NCBI GenBank assembly: GCA_963708245.1 | Contig: OY970201.1 | Location: forward strand, 5,704,001-5,768,000 | Length of the DNA stretch: 64,000 bases | Source: CAVYXK01 sp963708245 | GTDB lineage: Bacteria > Pseudomonadota > Alphaproteobacteria > Acetobacterales > Acetobacteraceae | Direction: 5' to 3' | Shown: piece by piece, positions 7,890 through 17,449 of the stretch | Numbering within the stretch: position 1 is the first letter of the stretch | Layout of the letters: the number at the start of each line of letters is the position of its first letter | The notes under the pieces: model-generated | What the model was told of the DNA's origin: nothing | What the model saw: the letters and a program-made list of their open reading frames with translations, nothing else | Databases searched by the model: none | Translations under genes and position numbers: made by a program

Positions 7890-9224
7890 ATGAACGGCCG
7901 ACCGATGCAGCCAATTCCACGACGACGCTGGGGCATTGCGGTGCTCCTCGGCGTCAGCGTGCTGTTCAACTATTTCGATCGCTTGGCACTGTCCGTCGCC
8001 GGCCCGTCCCTCCGTCATGAGCTGCATCTCGATGCGCTGACGCTCGGTGTGCTGTTCAGCGCGTTCAGTTGGTCCTATGCGGTGCTGCAAATTCCGTCTG
8101 GCATGATCCTCGACCGGTTCGGCGTCACCCGCGTCGGACGCATCGGCATTATGCTGTGGGGCGTCGCTTCCGCAATCACCGCGCTATCGGGTGGCTATGG
8201 CGGCATTCTGCTCGCTCGCCTGCTGCTCGGCGCGGCCGAGGCGCCAAGCTTTCCGCTGAACTCCAAAGCGGTCGGTCACTGGTTCCCGCGCGCCGAGCGC
8301 AGCACCGCGACCGCCATGTTCGACGGCATGGCGAAATTCTCCCAGGTGGTTGGCGTACCGCTGGTCGCCGTCGCCCTGGTGTGGTTCGGCTGGCGCGGTG
8401 CGTTCTGGATGACTGCGGGCTTGAGCTTTCTGTTCCTGATCGTGTTCTGGATCCGCTATCGCGATCCGAGCGAGGATACGCATCTGTCGCCGAGCGAGCG
8501 CGAGTATATCCTCGCCGGCGGCGCCGTGCCGGAGGGACGCGCGGATGGCGGCACGGCCCGGATGCTGGGCTATGTGCTCACGCGGCGGAAGGTGTGGGGG
8601 TTGACGCTCGGTTTCGCTTGCTACGGCTATTCCAACTCGCTGTTCGCTTCGTGGCTGCCGACCTATTTCGTACAGACCATGAATGTCAGCCTGCTGAAAT
8701 CGGCCAGCTTCACCATGCTGCCGTGGTTCATCGCCACCATCGCGCAGTTCGTTATCGCCGGCTGGCTAGTCGATCGGCTGGTGCAGCGGGGCCATGACGA
8801 GACGCTGGTGCGCAAATCGACCATCATCGCCTGCCTGCTGGGCGGGCTGGCCATTCTGGGCGCTGCGTTCACCCGGGAGGTGTTCTGGGTGCTGTTCTGG
8901 ATGACAATATCGGTCAGCGCTCTGACATCTGCATCGAGCATCGGCTGGTCGTTCCCCTCGCTGGTGGCACCGCGCGGCGGCAGCGGTATGGTCGGCGCCG
9001 TGATGAACACCATGAATGCCGCGGTCGGTTCGGTCTCCGCCGTCGTCACCGGCGCCATCGTAGATGCCACCGGGTCTTTTGCCGTCGCCTTCGTGGTGGC
9101 GGCCGCGGTGTTGCTGGCCGGAGTTTGCTTTTATGGCCTGCTGATGGGCCGCATCGAGCCGGTGCCGGACCTTCCGGGGCGGGATACCGCCCTAGCTGCC
9201 ACCGGCGTGCGTCTTGCTGAATGA
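7890..9224 (+). CDS. MFS transporter, anion:cation symporter type (sugar acid uptake)
   Basis: Inner-membrane protein (444 aa) with about twelve hydrophobic segments. The first loop shows FNYFDRLALSVAGPSL and the loop 2-3 motif is GMILDRFGVTRVGR, as in the ACS family that imports hexuronates, glucarate, tartrate and similar anions. It is followed 16 bases after its stop by an enolase-superfamily dehydratase, the usual pairing for sugar-acid use, which supports the substrate class but not the exact substrate. A decayed paralogue of its residues 165-213 lies at 4687. Confidence 0.88.
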   Translation: MNGRPMQPIPRRRWGIAVLLGVSVLFNYFDRLALSVAGPSLRHELHLDALTLGVLFSAFSWSYAVLQIPSGMILDRFGVTRVGRIGIMLWGVASAITALSGGYGGILLARLLLGAAEAPSFPLNSKAVGHWFPRAERSTATAMFDGMAKFSQVVGVPLVAVALVWFGWRGAFWMTAGLSFLFLIVFWIRYRDPSEDTHLSPSEREYILAGGAVPEGRADGGTARMLGYVLTRRKVWGLTLGFACYGYSNSLFASWLPTYFVQTMNVSLLKSASFTMLPWFIATIAQFVIAGWLVDRLVQRGHDETLVRKSTIIACLLGGLAILGAAFTREVFWVLFWMTISVSALTSASSIGWSFPSLVAPRGGSGMVGAVMNTMNAAVGSVSAVVTGAIVDATGSFAVAFVVAAAVLLAGVCFYGLLMGRIEPVPDLPGRDTALAATGVRLAE

Positions 9225-9240
9225 CAAGAGGAATACCGCA

Positions 9241-10422
9241 ATGAAGATCGCTCGCATCGAGACCTTCCTGCTGCACCCCGGCAGCGGCAAGAACCTGCTG
9301 TTCTGCCGCGTAGAGACCGAGGATGGCCTGCACGGCTGGGGCGAGGCCTATGTCACCCGCGGCAAGGAGAAGGTGATCGAGGAGTGCCTGCGCTGCATGG
9401 CCCCCCACGTGATCGGCCGCAGCGCTTTCAATATCCGCCATACCGGCCAGGTGCTGTTCGACGACTTCGCGATCCGCCGCAACTCGATGGAGCTGCTGTC
9501 GGCATGGAGTGCGATCGAGATCGCACTGTGGGACATCTTGGGCAAGCGGACGGGGTTGCCGGTGTACAATCTGCTCGGCGGGTGCTCGCGTTCGCACGTG
9601 CGGGTCTATGCCAACGGTTGGTCGCACGCGAGCTCGATCGAGGAGAACATCGAGCGGGCATTGGCACTGAAGCAGGAGGGATTCACGGCGGCGAAGTTCG
9701 ACCCGTTCCCGGGACCGTGGCGGACCCATGTTGATCCGCAGGACGAGGACTATGCCGTCAATTTCGTGCGGCGTATGCGCGACGCGCTCGGCCCGGAATT
9801 CGAACTGCTGATCGAGGCGCATCGGCGCTTCTCGCCTTCACACGCGATCCGCATCGGCCAGCGCCTGGTCGAGCTCGGTATCACTTGGTACGAAGAGCCT
9901 TGCCTGTCCGACAATATCGAGCTGGTGGGCGAGGTACGCCGCGCCGTGCCCATCCCGATCGTCACCGGCGAGGCGATGTATTCGAAGGAGCAGTTCTTCC
10001 AGGCGCTGGAGCGGCGCGCGGCCGATGTTCTGAACCCCGACATCTGCGCGATCGGCGGGATCGGCGCGATGCTTGACATCGCGGCGATGGCGCAGCCGCA
10101 AGCGGTGGTGATGGCGCCGCACAACTATAACAGCGTGCTCGCCGGCTTCGCTGCGACGGCGCATGTCTGCGCGGTGATCCCGAATTTCCGCATCGCCGAA
10201 TATTTCGTTAATTTCCGCGATGCGTGCACCGCGATCGCAACCAGCCAGATCAAGGTGCAGAGCGGCTGGGCGGAGCTGCCGGAGGGGCCAGGGCTCGGCA
10301 TCGATATCGATGTCGAACGGCTGCGCGCACGTCCCTACAAGGAGTTCGGCGGGAAGGGATTGACGGAATACTGGGAAGAGTTCCCGCGCAAGCACTACAT
10401 TCCGGGTCTGGCACGGCGGTAG
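9241..10422 (+). CDS. Enolase-superfamily (mandelate racemase/muconate lactonizing) enzyme
   Basis: Likely a sugar-acid dehydratase or cycloisomerase (393 aa). An N-terminal lid with GWGEAYVTRG leads into the barrel. Catalytic-site candidates: Lys152 (AAKFDPF), metal ligands Glu192 (IEAHRR), Glu218 (WYEEPC) and Glu244 (VTGEAM), and base His294 (MAPHNYNS). The His after the third ligand region and the 'EAH' first ligand are typical of acid-sugar dehydratases of the galactonate/gluconate group. The ATG at 9241, after AAGAGGAA, is preferred over upstream in-frame TTG at 9214. It forms an operon with the transporter before it. Confidence 0.87.
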   Translation: MKIARIETFLLHPGSGKNLLFCRVETEDGLHGWGEAYVTRGKEKVIEECLRCMAPHVIGRSAFNIRHTGQVLFDDFAIRRNSMELLSAWSAIEIALWDILGKRTGLPVYNLLGGCSRSHVRVYANGWSHASSIEENIERALALKQEGFTAAKFDPFPGPWRTHVDPQDEDYAVNFVRRMRDALGPEFELLIEAHRRFSPSHAIRIGQRLVELGITWYEEPCLSDNIELVGEVRRAVPIPIVTGEAMYSKEQFFQALERRAADVLNPDICAIGGIGAMLDIAAMAQPQAVVMAPHNYNSVLAGFAATAHVCAVIPNFRIAEYFVNFRDACTAIATSQIKVQSGWAELPEGPGLGIDIDVERLRARPYKEFGGKGLTEYWEEFPRKHYIPGLARR

Positions 10423-10574
10423 CCGTTGGCGGAGGCGTGCCGGAACGGGCGGCAGATCGTGCGTTGCGTACAGCTCAACGGCAGTTGAGAAACCATCCTT
10501 TGCCTCGGCGCGGCGGAGTCGCCTTATTCGGCGGGTGATAGCGTGACACAATCGGCGTGCGGAGACGCCAAGGC

Positions 10575-13500
10575 ATGTATTTCGACTTGAGGCTTTGGCG
10601 ACTGACAAGCGGGTTGCGCGGGCGGATCGCCGCCTCCGTGCTGATCGGCCTGCTGGCGCTCGCGATTGGGATCGCGCGTTTCGCCTTCCTGGGTCGCTTC
10701 CTGGCCGGCGTGTTCGGCGGCGCCGGCGCGACGGCCCTGGCGGTGCCGCTGGCAGGGGCGGCGGCCTGCATCCTGCTGCGCCCATGGCTCGACGACGTGC
10801 GGACCATGATCGCGCACCGCACGGCGTCGCACGTGCAGGAGGTGCTGCGGGGCCGGCTCTATGACAAGATCGTAGCCCTCGGCCCGGCCTGGTTCGGCGC
10901 GGAACGCACCGGCGGCGTGATGCTGTCGATGGTGGATGGCGTCGAGCAGTTGCAGACCTTCTTCGGCCAATACCTGCCGCAGGTGGCCATCGCGGCCTTC
11001 GCGCCGATCGCGATCTTCGCCTTCATTGCCTTCTGGGACCTGCCGGTCGCCGGGGTGATGCTGGCGGCGGCGCTGTTCACGCTGGTGGCGCCATCGGTGA
11101 CGCATCACCAGAGCGGCATGGCCTCCGCCGCACGCATGCGGGCGCTCAAGTCCTTCGGCGAGGAATTCCTGGACGTGGTTCAGGGCCTGCCGACGCTGAA
11201 GGCGTTTGGCCAGAGCGGCGCCTACGGGCGGATGCTCGCCACCAAGGCGCGCGCGCTGACGGACAGTACGCTCTGGGTGCTGTCAACCAGCGTGATGACG
11301 CGTGGCGTCACCGATCTCGGCTGTGCACTGGGCGCGGCGGCAGCGCTGGCACTGGGCGCCTGGCGCGTGCAGCACGGCGAGATGAGCCTGACCGCACTGT
11401 TGATCGTGCTGATGGCGGGCACCGAGATTTTCCGCCCGTTGCGCGACCTGCGCACGGTGCTGCACCAGGGCATGGTGGGCCAGTCGGCGGCGGCCGGCGT
11501 GCATGCGCTGCTTGAGGCCCCGGTGACCGCACCGGCAGCGCCGCCAGACCCGACGCCGATCGCCGGCCTGGCGCCGGAGATCGTCTTCGAGAACGTGACC
11601 TTCGCCTATCCCGGTGGCCGGGCCGCGGCGCACCGAGGCCTGAGCTTCGCAATCGCCGCCGGCGAGCGGGTCGGGATCGTCGGACCCAGCGGCTCGGGGA
11701 AGTCCTCCATCGTGCGGCTGTTGCTCCGCCTGCACGACCCGCAGACCGGCACCATTCGGATCGGCGGGCAGGATTTACGGAGGCTCGATCCTGCGGCGGT
11801 CCGGCGGATGATCGCCGTGGTGGCGCAGGATACGTATCTGTTCCACGGCACGGTCGAGGAGAACCTGCTGCTCGGACGGCCGGAGGCGAGGCATGAGGAC
11901 TTGGTCGCCGCCTGTCGGGCTGCCAATGCCCATGACTTCATCGAGGCGCTGCCGGAGGGCTATCGTACGGTGATCGGCGAACGCGGGACCCGGTTGTCCG
12001 GCGGGCAGCGCCAGCGGATCGCCATCGCCCGTGCTCTGTTGCTGGATGCGCCCATCCTGGTGCTGGACGAGGCGCTGTCCTCGGTCGATGCCGAGAACGA
12101 AGCGGTGATCCAAAGCGCGCTCGACCGGCTGATGCAGGGCCGCACCACGCTGATCCTGGCTCACCGGCTCTCCAGCGTAATCGATGCCGACCGCATCCTG
12201 GTGCTGGACGACGGGCGCGTTGTCGATTCCGGCACGCACGCGGAGCTGATCCGACGGGACGGGCCATATCGGCGACTGATGGGCCCGCAGCTTGCCGAGC
12301 CGGCCGGCGACTGGCTGGACGAGCTGCCGGGCATGCCGCGCCCTCCGGAGGCTGCCGAAGCGACGCGCCCGGAGGTCCGCTCGCTGGCCGAGGACGCCGC
12401 CGAAGTTGGCTGGCCAGCGACGATCCGGACGCTGCTCGGGTTCATCCGGCCGTGGAAGGGCGAATTCTCCATCACCGTGCTGTGCGGCATCGGGCGGGTG
12501 GTGGCCTTCATCGGGGTGAGCGCCCTTGGCGCGCTGGTGATCCGCGCCGTCAAAGGCGAGCAACCGACCGAGGCCCTGGTGATCGCTTTGCTGGCCGCCG
12601 CACCCTTGGCAGCGCTGCTGCACTGGCTGGAGTCGTGGCTCGCCCACCACATGGCGTACCAACTCCTGGCCGAGCTCCGGATCCGGCTGTACGCCACGCT
12701 GGAGCGGCTGGCACCCGCCTATCTGCTCAAGCGCCGCTCCGGCGAGTTGGTGGCGCTGGCGACGCAGGACATCGAGACGGTCGAGTATTTCTATGCCCAC
12801 ACGGTGGCGCCGGCGTTCGTGGCGGCGCTGGTGCCGGCCGCCGTGCTGGCGGGACTGGCGTGGACGGTGTGGCCGCTGGCATTGGCGCTGCTGCCGTTCC
12901 TGGCTTACGCCGGGGCGTCGCCCGTACTGGGGAGGCGACGGATCGACGAGTTGGCCTCGGTTGCCCGCGGCGCCCTGGCCGAGCTGGCGGCGCACACCAC
13001 CGAGACCATTCAGGGGCTGGCGGAGCTGACCGCCTTCGACGCCACCCAGCGGCGGCGGGCGGGGTTCATGGCGATTGCGCGGCGCAGCCGGGAGACTCGG
13101 CTGGTCCTGCTTGCGGACCTGACGCGGCAGACGGCGGGGCTGGAGATCGCGACGGGCCTGGGCGGGCTGGCGGTGGCCGGGGTGGGTGCGCCGCTGGTGC
13201 TTGCGGGGTGGATCGCGCCGGCGCTGCTGCCGCTGCTGGTGCTGATCTCGGTGGCGGCGTTCCTGCCGGTTTCCGAGATCGCACAGGTCGGGCGGCAGCT
13301 TGCGGATACCATCGCCTCGACGCGGCGGTTGCATGTGGTCGAGGCGGAGAAGGTGGAGATTGTCGATGGGGCGGTGACGCCGCCCTCGCATCCCGGAGGC
13401 TCTTCGGTCGGTTTCGAGCAGGTGCGATTCACGTATCCGGGCCGGCACCGGCCGGCTCTGGAGCGCGTGTCGTTCGAGGTGCCGGCGGGGGCGACGGTGG

Positions 13501-14144
13501 CGTTGGTCGGGCCCTCGGGCGCGGGCAAGACCACGATCGCAAACCTGCTGCTGCGCTTCTGGGATCCGGATGCGGGGGCGATCCAGCTGGACGGGCTCGA
13601 TCTGCGCGAGCTGACGCTGGACGGGCTGCGCGGGCGGATCGCGCTGGTGGCGCAGGACACCTACCTGTTCAACGACACGCTGGAGGCGAATGTCCGGCTG
13701 GCGCGGCCCGAGGCGTCGGCGGCGGAGATCGAGCGGGCGCTGCGGCTGGCGGCACTGGAGGGGTTCGTGGCCGGGCTGCCGGAGGGGCTGGCGACGCGGG
13801 TGGGCGAGCGGGGCGTGCAGCTCTCGGGCGGGCAGCGCCAGCGCATCGCCATTGCGCGCGCATTCCTGAAGGATGCGCCGATCCTGGTGCTGGACGAGGC
13901 GACCTCGCACCTGGATACGATCAGCGAGCAGGCGGTGCGCTCGGCACTGGATGCGCTGATGGCGGACCGCACCACGATCGTGGTGGCGCACCGGCTGTCC
14001 ACGATCCAGGGGGCGGACCGGATCGTGGTGCTGGACGCCGGCCGGGTGGTGGAGGCGGGCACGCATGCGGAGCTGATCGCCCGGCGCGGGGTCTATGCTC
14101 GGCTGGTGGAGCGGCAGATGTCGGGGGTGGCACTGCGGGCGTGA
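10575..14144 (+). CDS. Fused CydDC-like ABC exporter (TMD-NBD-TMD-NBD)
   Basis: A single 1,189-residue polypeptide holding two complete exporter halves. Half 1: membrane domain to about residue 340, Walker A GPSGSGKSS near 370, signature LSGGQRQRIAIARALL near 472 and VLDEALS. Half 2: membrane domain from about 620, Walker A GPSGAGKTT near 979, LSGGQRQRIAIARAFL near 1083, and VLDEATS with the normal catalytic Glu. Organisation and sequence resemble CydD and CydC, which export cysteine/glutathione for periplasmic redox and cytochrome assembly, but those are normally two proteins. No cydAB genes are nearby. A lipid or drug exporter is the alternative. The ATG at 10575 follows GGAG; GTG at 10557 is possible. 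Confidence 0.85.
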   Translation: MYFDLRLWRLTSGLRGRIAASVLIGLLALAIGIARFAFLGRFLAGVFGGAGATALAVPLAGAAACILLRPWLDDVRTMIAHRTASHVQEVLRGRLYDKIVALGPAWFGAERTGGVMLSMVDGVEQLQTFFGQYLPQVAIAAFAPIAIFAFIAFWDLPVAGVMLAAALFTLVAPSVTHHQSGMASAARMRALKSFGEEFLDVVQGLPTLKAFGQSGAYGRMLATKARALTDSTLWVLSTSVMTRGVTDLGCALGAAAALALGAWRVQHGEMSLTALLIVLMAGTEIFRPLRDLRTVLHQGMVGQSAAAGVHALLEAPVTAPAAPPDPTPIAGLAPEIVFENVTFAYPGGRAAAHRGLSFAIAAGERVGIVGPSGSGKSSIVRLLLRLHDPQTGTIRIGGQDLRRLDPAAVRRMIAVVAQDTYLFHGTVEENLLLGRPEARHEDLVAACRAANAHDFIEALPEGYRTVIGERGTRLSGGQRQRIAIARALLLDAPILVLDEALSSVDAENEAVIQSALDRLMQGRTTLILAHRLSSVIDADRILVLDDGRVVDSGTHAELIRRDGPYRRLMGPQLAEPAGDWLDELPGMPRPPEAAEATRPEVRSLAEDAAEVGWPATIRTLLGFIRPWKGEFSITVLCGIGRVVAFIGVSALGALVIRAVKGEQPTEALVIALLAAAPLAALLHWLESWLAHHMAYQLLAELRIRLYATLERLAPAYLLKRRSGELVALATQDIETVEYFYAHTVAPAFVAALVPAAVLAGLAWTVWPLALALLPFLAYAGASPVLGRRRIDELASVARGALAELAAHTTETIQGLAELTAFDATQRRRAGFMAIARRSRETRLVLLADLTRQTAGLEIATGLGGLAVAGVGAPLVLAGWIAPALLPLLVLISVAAFLPVSEIAQVGRQLADTIASTRRLHVVEAEKVEIVDGAVTPPSHPGGSSVGFEQVRFTYPGRHRPALERVSFEVPAGATVALVGPSGAGKTTIANLLLRFWDPDAGAIQLDGLDLRELTLDGLRGRIALVAQDTYLFNDTLEANVRLARPEASAAEIERALRLAALEGFVAGLPEGLATRVGERGVQLSGGQRQRIAIARAFLKDAPILVLDEATSHLDTISEQAVRSALDALMADRTTIVVAHRLSTIQGADRIVVLDAGRVVEAGTHAELIARRGVYARLVERQMSGVALRA

Positions 14145-14223
14145 GGGCGTCGGTCGAGGGCGCCAAGGCGGCGGAATGCGCTTCGCTTTTCCGCCCTACC
14201 GGAGCGCATGGCGGATCAACTAT

Positions 14224-14241
14224 CCCGCAAGCGGGAGAGGT
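14224..14241. repeat. Short palindromic intergenic repeat (GCGGGAGAGG family)
   Basis: CCCGCAAGCGGGAGAGG hairpin just after the ABC exporter gene. One of several copies in this window sharing the GCGGGAG(AGG) arm. Confidence 0.55.
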
Positions 14242-14368
14242 GGATGTGGGCTCGACTTTCCCGTCATCACGGCCGTGGTCTGTTCTCATTGCTGTCCCGC
14301 AGCGCTCCGCGCGGCGACGCCCGAGTCGTAGCCCGGAGACAGGCTCTCCAGCAGGGCGGGAGAGGTGT

Positions 14369-15118
14369 TTAGGCTTTGCCGTGCCCGCTTCGGCGAACTG
14401 GCGGTCCAGCGTGGCGAAAGCAGGGGTAAGGATGGTGGCGGTAAGGAGCGATTGACGCAAATCGTCGTCGGGCGGGCAGAAGGAGATGTTGTCGGGCACT
14501 CGCCCCATCCGGCGGATCAGCGCGGCCGTGTGCGGGTAGGTGGCGGTGTGTTGGTCGGCAGCGGCGAGGGGGCCTGGGCTGGGGTTGCTTCGCCGGCTCA
14601 GGTTCCGGTTGTGGGTGTGATGCCGGCGGCGGAGCCGGTGGCTCGGCGATCGGGGCGGGGGCAGCCTGTGGTGACAGTGCCTGTGCCATCAGGTTGATGG
14701 CGCAATGCTCGGTCTGGGCAGCGCGGTCGCGGGCTTCACTGTCCGCCTCGGTCTTCTGTCGCCTCGCCTGAATGCGCAGTAGCAGCCGCAGCCAACTCTG
14801 CGCCTGGCGCATCATGGTGTTGGCCTGGGCGCGGCATTTCATTGCCCACTCTGGCGACATCTCGGGTTGGTGGGCGAGACGGAAGCAGCCTTTACATTGC
14901 TCGGAGGCAGCGACGTGGAGGGCGGCGATATTGGCCTCGGCGGCGTTGGCCGGGTGCAACGCGGCGATGGCGGCGTGGTTTCGCCGGGCAAGGTCTTCGG
15001 GGCTGTCGGTGAGCGGCGGTGGCAACGCGAGGCACAGCGTGTGGATGAGATGGTAGTAGACACCTGCCGGGAGCTGGTCGGCGAAGCTGGGGCGGTTCGG
15101 TGCGCTGCTGTCGGACAT
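14369..15118 (-). pseudogene. Hypothetical protein, apparent frameshift in its 3' part
   Basis: The first ~190 residues look like a real protein: MSDSSAPNRPSFADQLPAGV, then a helical, Ala-rich region with an isolated CKGC, and a Pro/Gln-rich linker. After about 14575 this frame turns into Arg/His-rich nonsense, while the neighbouring minus-strand frame becomes protein-like (LAAADQHTATYPHTAALI, then DDDLRQSLLTATIL and DRQFAEAG down to about 14370). The simplest reading is a one-base change near 14560-14580 in the Pro-coding run. I do not recognise the family and cannot assign a function. The shifted frame has no stop until it runs far into the ABC gene, so the end is also unclear. Confidence 0.55.
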
Positions 15119-15590
15119 GGTTGCGTGTATAGCATTAGTCGTTACGTCTGATCAAGGTAATTTTTCCTATCACGAGCGGCAACCGCACCCGCCGCGCTCG
15201 TGCGCGGCGAGCACTCCCGCGGGCGTCGCGGAGCGGGAGAGGTGGGCGGGGCCCAGGCATTGCCAGTCGTCCTGAATGCGATCTCGCCGGTTCTTAAACT
15301 TGGCAGGGAGCCGGGATGGGTGGCGGGCCGACTGCCTGCGGGTCGAACCGCTGGCCGCCCTCGACCCTTTGTGGCCCTCCGTAGCCGCAGCCAACCGTCC
15401 GAGAATGGCCGAAAGCTGTCGGTCTGCTTCCAGCGATTTCGGGAAGAAAGCAGACGAGCCCACGTGCGCCGTCTGGGGCGAGAAGCGACCATACGGTTTT
15501 GGCGGCGGAAGCTTTACGAAGATCCGCAAGGATGTCGGGAACGCCCGTGCACTATGTCGCACCCAGCCGTTGCCAGTCGGCGTAAATCCG
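15119..15590. other. 472-base gap between minus-strand genes, no gene seen
   Basis: Open frames here are shadows without family features. The stretch contains a palindromic repeat copy at 15187-15246 and no recognisable RNA gene. It lies downstream of the LysR gene, so it need not carry a promoter except that of the 15118 gene. Confidence 0.5.
15187..15246. repeat. Palindromic intergenic repeat (GCGGGAGAGG family), long copy
   Basis: Contains CACCCGCCGCGCTCGTGCGC, then CACTCCCGC and GCGGGAGAGGTGGG. The left half matches the sequence left of the IS481 element (49909-49937) and the right half resembles that on its right side. Confidence 0.55.
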
Positions 15591-16493
15591 TTACGACGCC
15601 ACGGTCTCGACAACGAAATCCACGAACGCCCGCACCTTCGCCGGGGGCAGATGCCGGGACGGATAGTATGCGTACAGCGGAAACCGCTCCTCGGCCCAAT
15701 CCGGCAGCACCTGCACCAGCGCCCCGCTGGCGAGCATGGGAGCCAGCCCGAGTTCGATCGTCTGGGCGATGCCGTTGCCCCCCGCGCACAACGCCAGCTT
15801 GGTCGCCAGGTCATTCACCACCAGCCGCCCGCGCGCCTTGATCGCGACAACCTCGGCACCGCGACGGAACTCCCAATCGAACGGCCGCCCGGTCACCGGG
15901 TCTCGGAACATCAGGCACTCGTGCCGTTCCAGGTCACGCGGATGCTCCGGCGCGCCATGCCTGGCGAGATAGCCCGGCGCCGCACACGTCAGGATGCGCG
16001 TCTCCAGCAGCTTGCGGGCCACCAGCCCCGAAAGTCCCGGTTCGCCGAACCGAACCGCGGCGTCGAAACCTTCGGAAATCAACTCGCCCAGCGTGTCGCG
16101 CACCACCAATTCAATGGACAGAGCGGGCTGTTTTTCCAGGAACCCCGGCAACGCCGGCGCCAGCACCAGCCGAGCGACCCATGGATCAAGATTCACCCGC
16201 AGCCGCCCGCGCACCGACGAAACCGCGCCGGCCGCCTCGGACGCAGCGTCCTCCAGTCCCGCCAGCAACGGCATTACCTGGGCGTGGAACCGGCGACCCT
16301 CGTCGGTCAACGTCACTGCCCGCGGCGTTCGGTCGAACAGCCGCACACCCACCCGCCCCTCCAACCGCGCCACCGCTCGGCTGACGCCCGAGGGTGTTAA
16401 ACCCACCGCTTCCCCAGCGCGGATGAAGCTGCCGCTTTCCACCACGGCGCTGAGCACACTGATCCCGGCGAGCAGTCTGCTATCGAAGGCCAT
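15591..16493 (-). CDS. LysR-family transcriptional regulator
   Basis: DNA-binding regulator (300 aa) with the LTTR N-terminal winged helix-turn-helix (AVVESGSFIRAGEAVGLTPS, SGVSRAVARLEGRVGVRLF) and a C-terminal periplasmic-binding-like effector domain. It lies divergent to a short-chain dehydrogenase-like gene across 98 bases, the standard LysR-target layout, so it probably controls that gene. Effector unknown. Confidence 0.92.
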   Translation of the reverse strand: MAFDSRLLAGISVLSAVVESGSFIRAGEAVGLTPSGVSRAVARLEGRVGVRLFDRTPRAVTLTDEGRRFHAQVMPLLAGLEDAASEAAGAVSSVRGRLRVNLDPWVARLVLAPALPGFLEKQPALSIELVVRDTLGELISEGFDAAVRFGEPGLSGLVARKLLETRILTCAAPGYLARHGAPEHPRDLERHECLMFRDPVTGRPFDWEFRRGAEVVAIKARGRLVVNDLATKLALCAGGNGIAQTIELGLAPMLASGALVQVLPDWAEERFPLYAYYPSRHLPPAKVRAFVDFVVETVAS

Positions 16494-16591
16494 GATGATC
16501 TCCAGTCACTGTAAAATGGACCAGAATGCGTTGGTGTCAAAGTAGGCAGGCGCCGAAATACCTGACGGTCGCAACCGACGGAGACACAGTC

Positions 16592-17308
16592 ATGACATTG
16601 ACCGGCAAACGGATCGTGGTGCTGGGCGGCAGTTCCGGCATCGGCTTGGCGACGGCCCAGGCAGCGCTAAGAGAAGGGGCGTCCGTGGTTATCGCCTCCA
16701 GCCAGCAGGTCCGCGTGGAGCAGGCCCTGAACACACTCCCCAGTGCGGAGGGCTATGCCGTGGACCTCACTGATGCCGCGGCGGTAGAGGCCTTCTTCGC
16801 CCGCATCGGCGCCTTCGACCACTTGGTGTTCACCGCAGGCGAATCCCTTCAACTCGGCCCCCTGGCGAGCACCGACCTGGAAAACGCCCGCCAGTTCTTC
16901 AACCTGCGCTACTGGGGCGCCTATCTCGCCGCCAAGTGTGCAATCGGCAGCATCCGCGAGGGCGGCTCGATTGTCTTCACCTCCGGAATCGCCGGCCAGC
17001 GGCCCCACACCGGCTGGGCCTTGGGTGCAAGCATCACCAGCGCCATGGAGGGACTCACCCGTGCCCTGGCCGTCGAACTGGCGCCGATCCGCGTCAACAT
17101 CGTCTCTCCTGGCGTGGTAAAGACCCCGCTCTGGTCGGCCATGCCGGAGGCCGACCGTGAAGCGCTCTATCGCCAGATGGAACAAAACCTCCTGGTCGGA
17201 CACGTCGGTGAACCGGAGGAAATCGCTGAAGCCTACCTGTACCTGATGCGCCAAACGTACGGCACCGGCCAGGTTGTCGTGGTCGACGGCGGCGGGGTAT
17301 TGGTGTAA
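16592..17308 (+). CDS. SDR-fold protein lacking the YxxxK catalytic pair
   Basis: Rossmann-fold short-chain dehydrogenase relative (238 aa). The cofactor motif GGSSGIG (residues 12-18) is intact and Ser131 (FTSGIAG) is present. The segment where Tyr-x-x-x-Lys should fall (about 138-152, HTGWALGASITSAM) has neither Tyr nor Lys, and the usual NAG is TAG. I recall an SDR subfamily with this deviation, so it may be a natural variant with altered chemistry rather than decay. The ATG at 16592 follows GGAG by eight bases. It is divergent to, and probably controlled by, the LysR gene at 16493. Confidence 0.85.
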   Translation: MTLTGKRIVVLGGSSGIGLATAQAALREGASVVIASSQQVRVEQALNTLPSAEGYAVDLTDAAAVEAFFARIGAFDHLVFTAGESLQLGPLASTDLENARQFFNLRYWGAYLAAKCAIGSIREGGSIVFTSGIAGQRPHTGWALGASITSAMEGLTRALAVELAPIRVNIVSPGVVKTPLWSAMPEADREALYRQMEQNLLVGHVGEPEEIAEAYLYLMRQTYGTGQVVVVDGGGVLV

Positions 17309-17449
17309 CACTATCGTTCCGGTTCGGCGGCCCAGCCGCCGACCAGGACGTTGCCGTGGCAATCATTTTTGCCGCGCGTAATTTCCCCGGACGATGGGGG
17401 GCCTCGCCATGATCGTCGTGACCGGGGAAACCCTGCCCGGCCATGCATT

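Noticed and set aside
11775..14066. 763-codon minus-strand open frame
   Set aside because: Antisense shadow of the fused ABC exporter; Arg/Gln/His-rich and without family features.
12452..14455. 667-codon plus-strand frame overlapping the ABC exporter
   Set aside because: Gly/Ala/Arg-rich out-of-frame translation of the ABC gene; no independent evidence.
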